NCBI GenBank assembly: GCA_003648395.1
Contig: QMPB01000179.1
Location: 1 to 7,929, forward strand
Length of the DNA stretch: 7,929 nt
Direction of reading: 5' to 3'
Origin: Bacteroidota bacterium
GTDB lineage: Bacteria; Bacteroidota; Bacteroidia; Bacteroidales; UBA1556
Shown: piece after piece, positions 7,601 through 7,929 of the stretch
Position numbering within the stretch: position 1 is the stretch's first letter
Layout of the letters: each line of letters begins with the position of its first letter
Position numbers and translations under genes: made by a program
The notes under the pieces: generated by a model
Databases searched by the model: none
Seen by the model: only the letters and a program-made list of their open reading frames with translations
What the model was told of the DNA's origin: nothing

Positions 7601-7929
7601 ATGTCTATTAAAGTATCTAATATTACCAAAATTTACGGTAAGCAAAAAGCCTTAGATAACCTAAGTATTGACATACAAAAGGGTGAAATAGTTGGGCTTC
7701 TAGGGCCTAATGGAGCTGGAAAATCAACATTAATGAAAATTATTAGTTGTTATATTCCTCCTAGTTCTGGACAAGTTGAAGTAATGGGGCATAGTATTTA
7801 TGAAGAACCATTGAAAATTAAGGAGTTAATTGGATATTTGCCGGAAAATAATCCTTTGTATGATGATATGTATGTTAGAGAATATCTAAATTTTCTTGTT
7901 GGAGTATTTCATATAAAAAATAAGAAGGA
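7601..7929 (+). CDS. gldA: ABC transporter ATP-binding protein, GldA-like (3' end outside window)
   Basis: The N-terminal 109 residues of an ABC ATPase are present; the frame runs off the right edge. Walker A is GPNGAGKST (35-43), preceded by an aromatic A-loop at IYGKQKALDN (Tyr12). The Q-loop region reads IGYLPENNPLYDDMYVREYL (77-96), with Glu where many ABC proteins have Gln. This is usual in the DrrA/CcmA-like group and closely resembles GldA, the ATPase that works with GldF and GldG in an inner-membrane transporter needed for gliding in Flavobacterium. Walker B, the signature motif and the D- and H-loops would lie beyond the window and cannot be checked. The ATG is 9 bases after the glnS stop with no promoter between, so it is probably co-transcribed with glnS. 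If genes for GldF- and GldG-like permeases follow, the name would be firm; otherwise it is a generic export-type ABC ATPase. GldA homologues also occur in non-gliding Bacteroidota. Confidence 0.8.
   Translation, partial: MSIKVSNITKIYGKQKALDNLSIDIQKGEIVGLLGPNGAGKSTLMKIISCYIPPSSGQVEVMGHSIYEEPLKIKELIGYLPENNPLYDDMYVREYLNFLVGVFHIKNKK

Noticed and set aside
1..7929. CRISPR arrays, insertion sequences, tRNA genes or defence modules
   Set aside because: No regularly spaced repeats, transposase-like frames, terminal inverted repeats, cloverleaf-like sequences or defence-protein motifs were seen.

Overview
The window is AT-rich and looks like chromosomal DNA of a Bacteroidota bacterium. The evidence is the C-terminal part of SprA (the type IX secretion translocon, found only in this phylum), a GldA-like ABC ATPase, exported proteins whose signal peptides end in S-x-S-A-Q, promoter elements of the TAnnTTTG type, and no clear Shine-Dalgarno sequences before the starts. 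No lower rank can be fixed from the sequence.

Layout. Bases 1-3092 (+) hold the last ~1030 residues of sprA, open at the left edge. A hairpin at 3104-3136 separates it from a convergent block of three minus-strand genes. In transcription order these are a 273-aa outer-membrane beta-barrel protein (4583-5404), a 282-aa outer-membrane beta-barrel protein (3556-4404) and a 98-aa Cys-containing lipoprotein (3151-3447). A strong stem-loop terminator follows each barrel gene (4518-4554 and 3493-3527), so the block looks like separate transcription units rather than one operon. A 513-base non-coding divergent region (5405-5917) carries a promoter-like element at each end. Then come plus-strand glnS (5918-7591), a complete glutaminyl-tRNA synthetase, and 9 bases later a GldA-like ABC transporter ATP-binding gene (7601-7929), cut by the right edge.

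How the parts relate. SprA forms the outer-membrane conduit through which type IX cargo leaves the cell. GldA is the ATPase of the GldA/GldF/GldG ABC transporter linked to gliding in Flavobacterium. The two barrel proteins and the lipoprotein are also envelope proteins, so all but glnS act at the envelope. glnS is housekeeping and appears to share a transcript with the ABC gene. I see no mobile element, CRISPR array, phage gene, tRNA, rRNA or toxin-antitoxin pair. I find no convincing undescribed system; the less explained items are the small lipoprotein, the two uncharacterised barrel families, a 15-base palindrome at the glnS start, and the sprA/gldA proximity.
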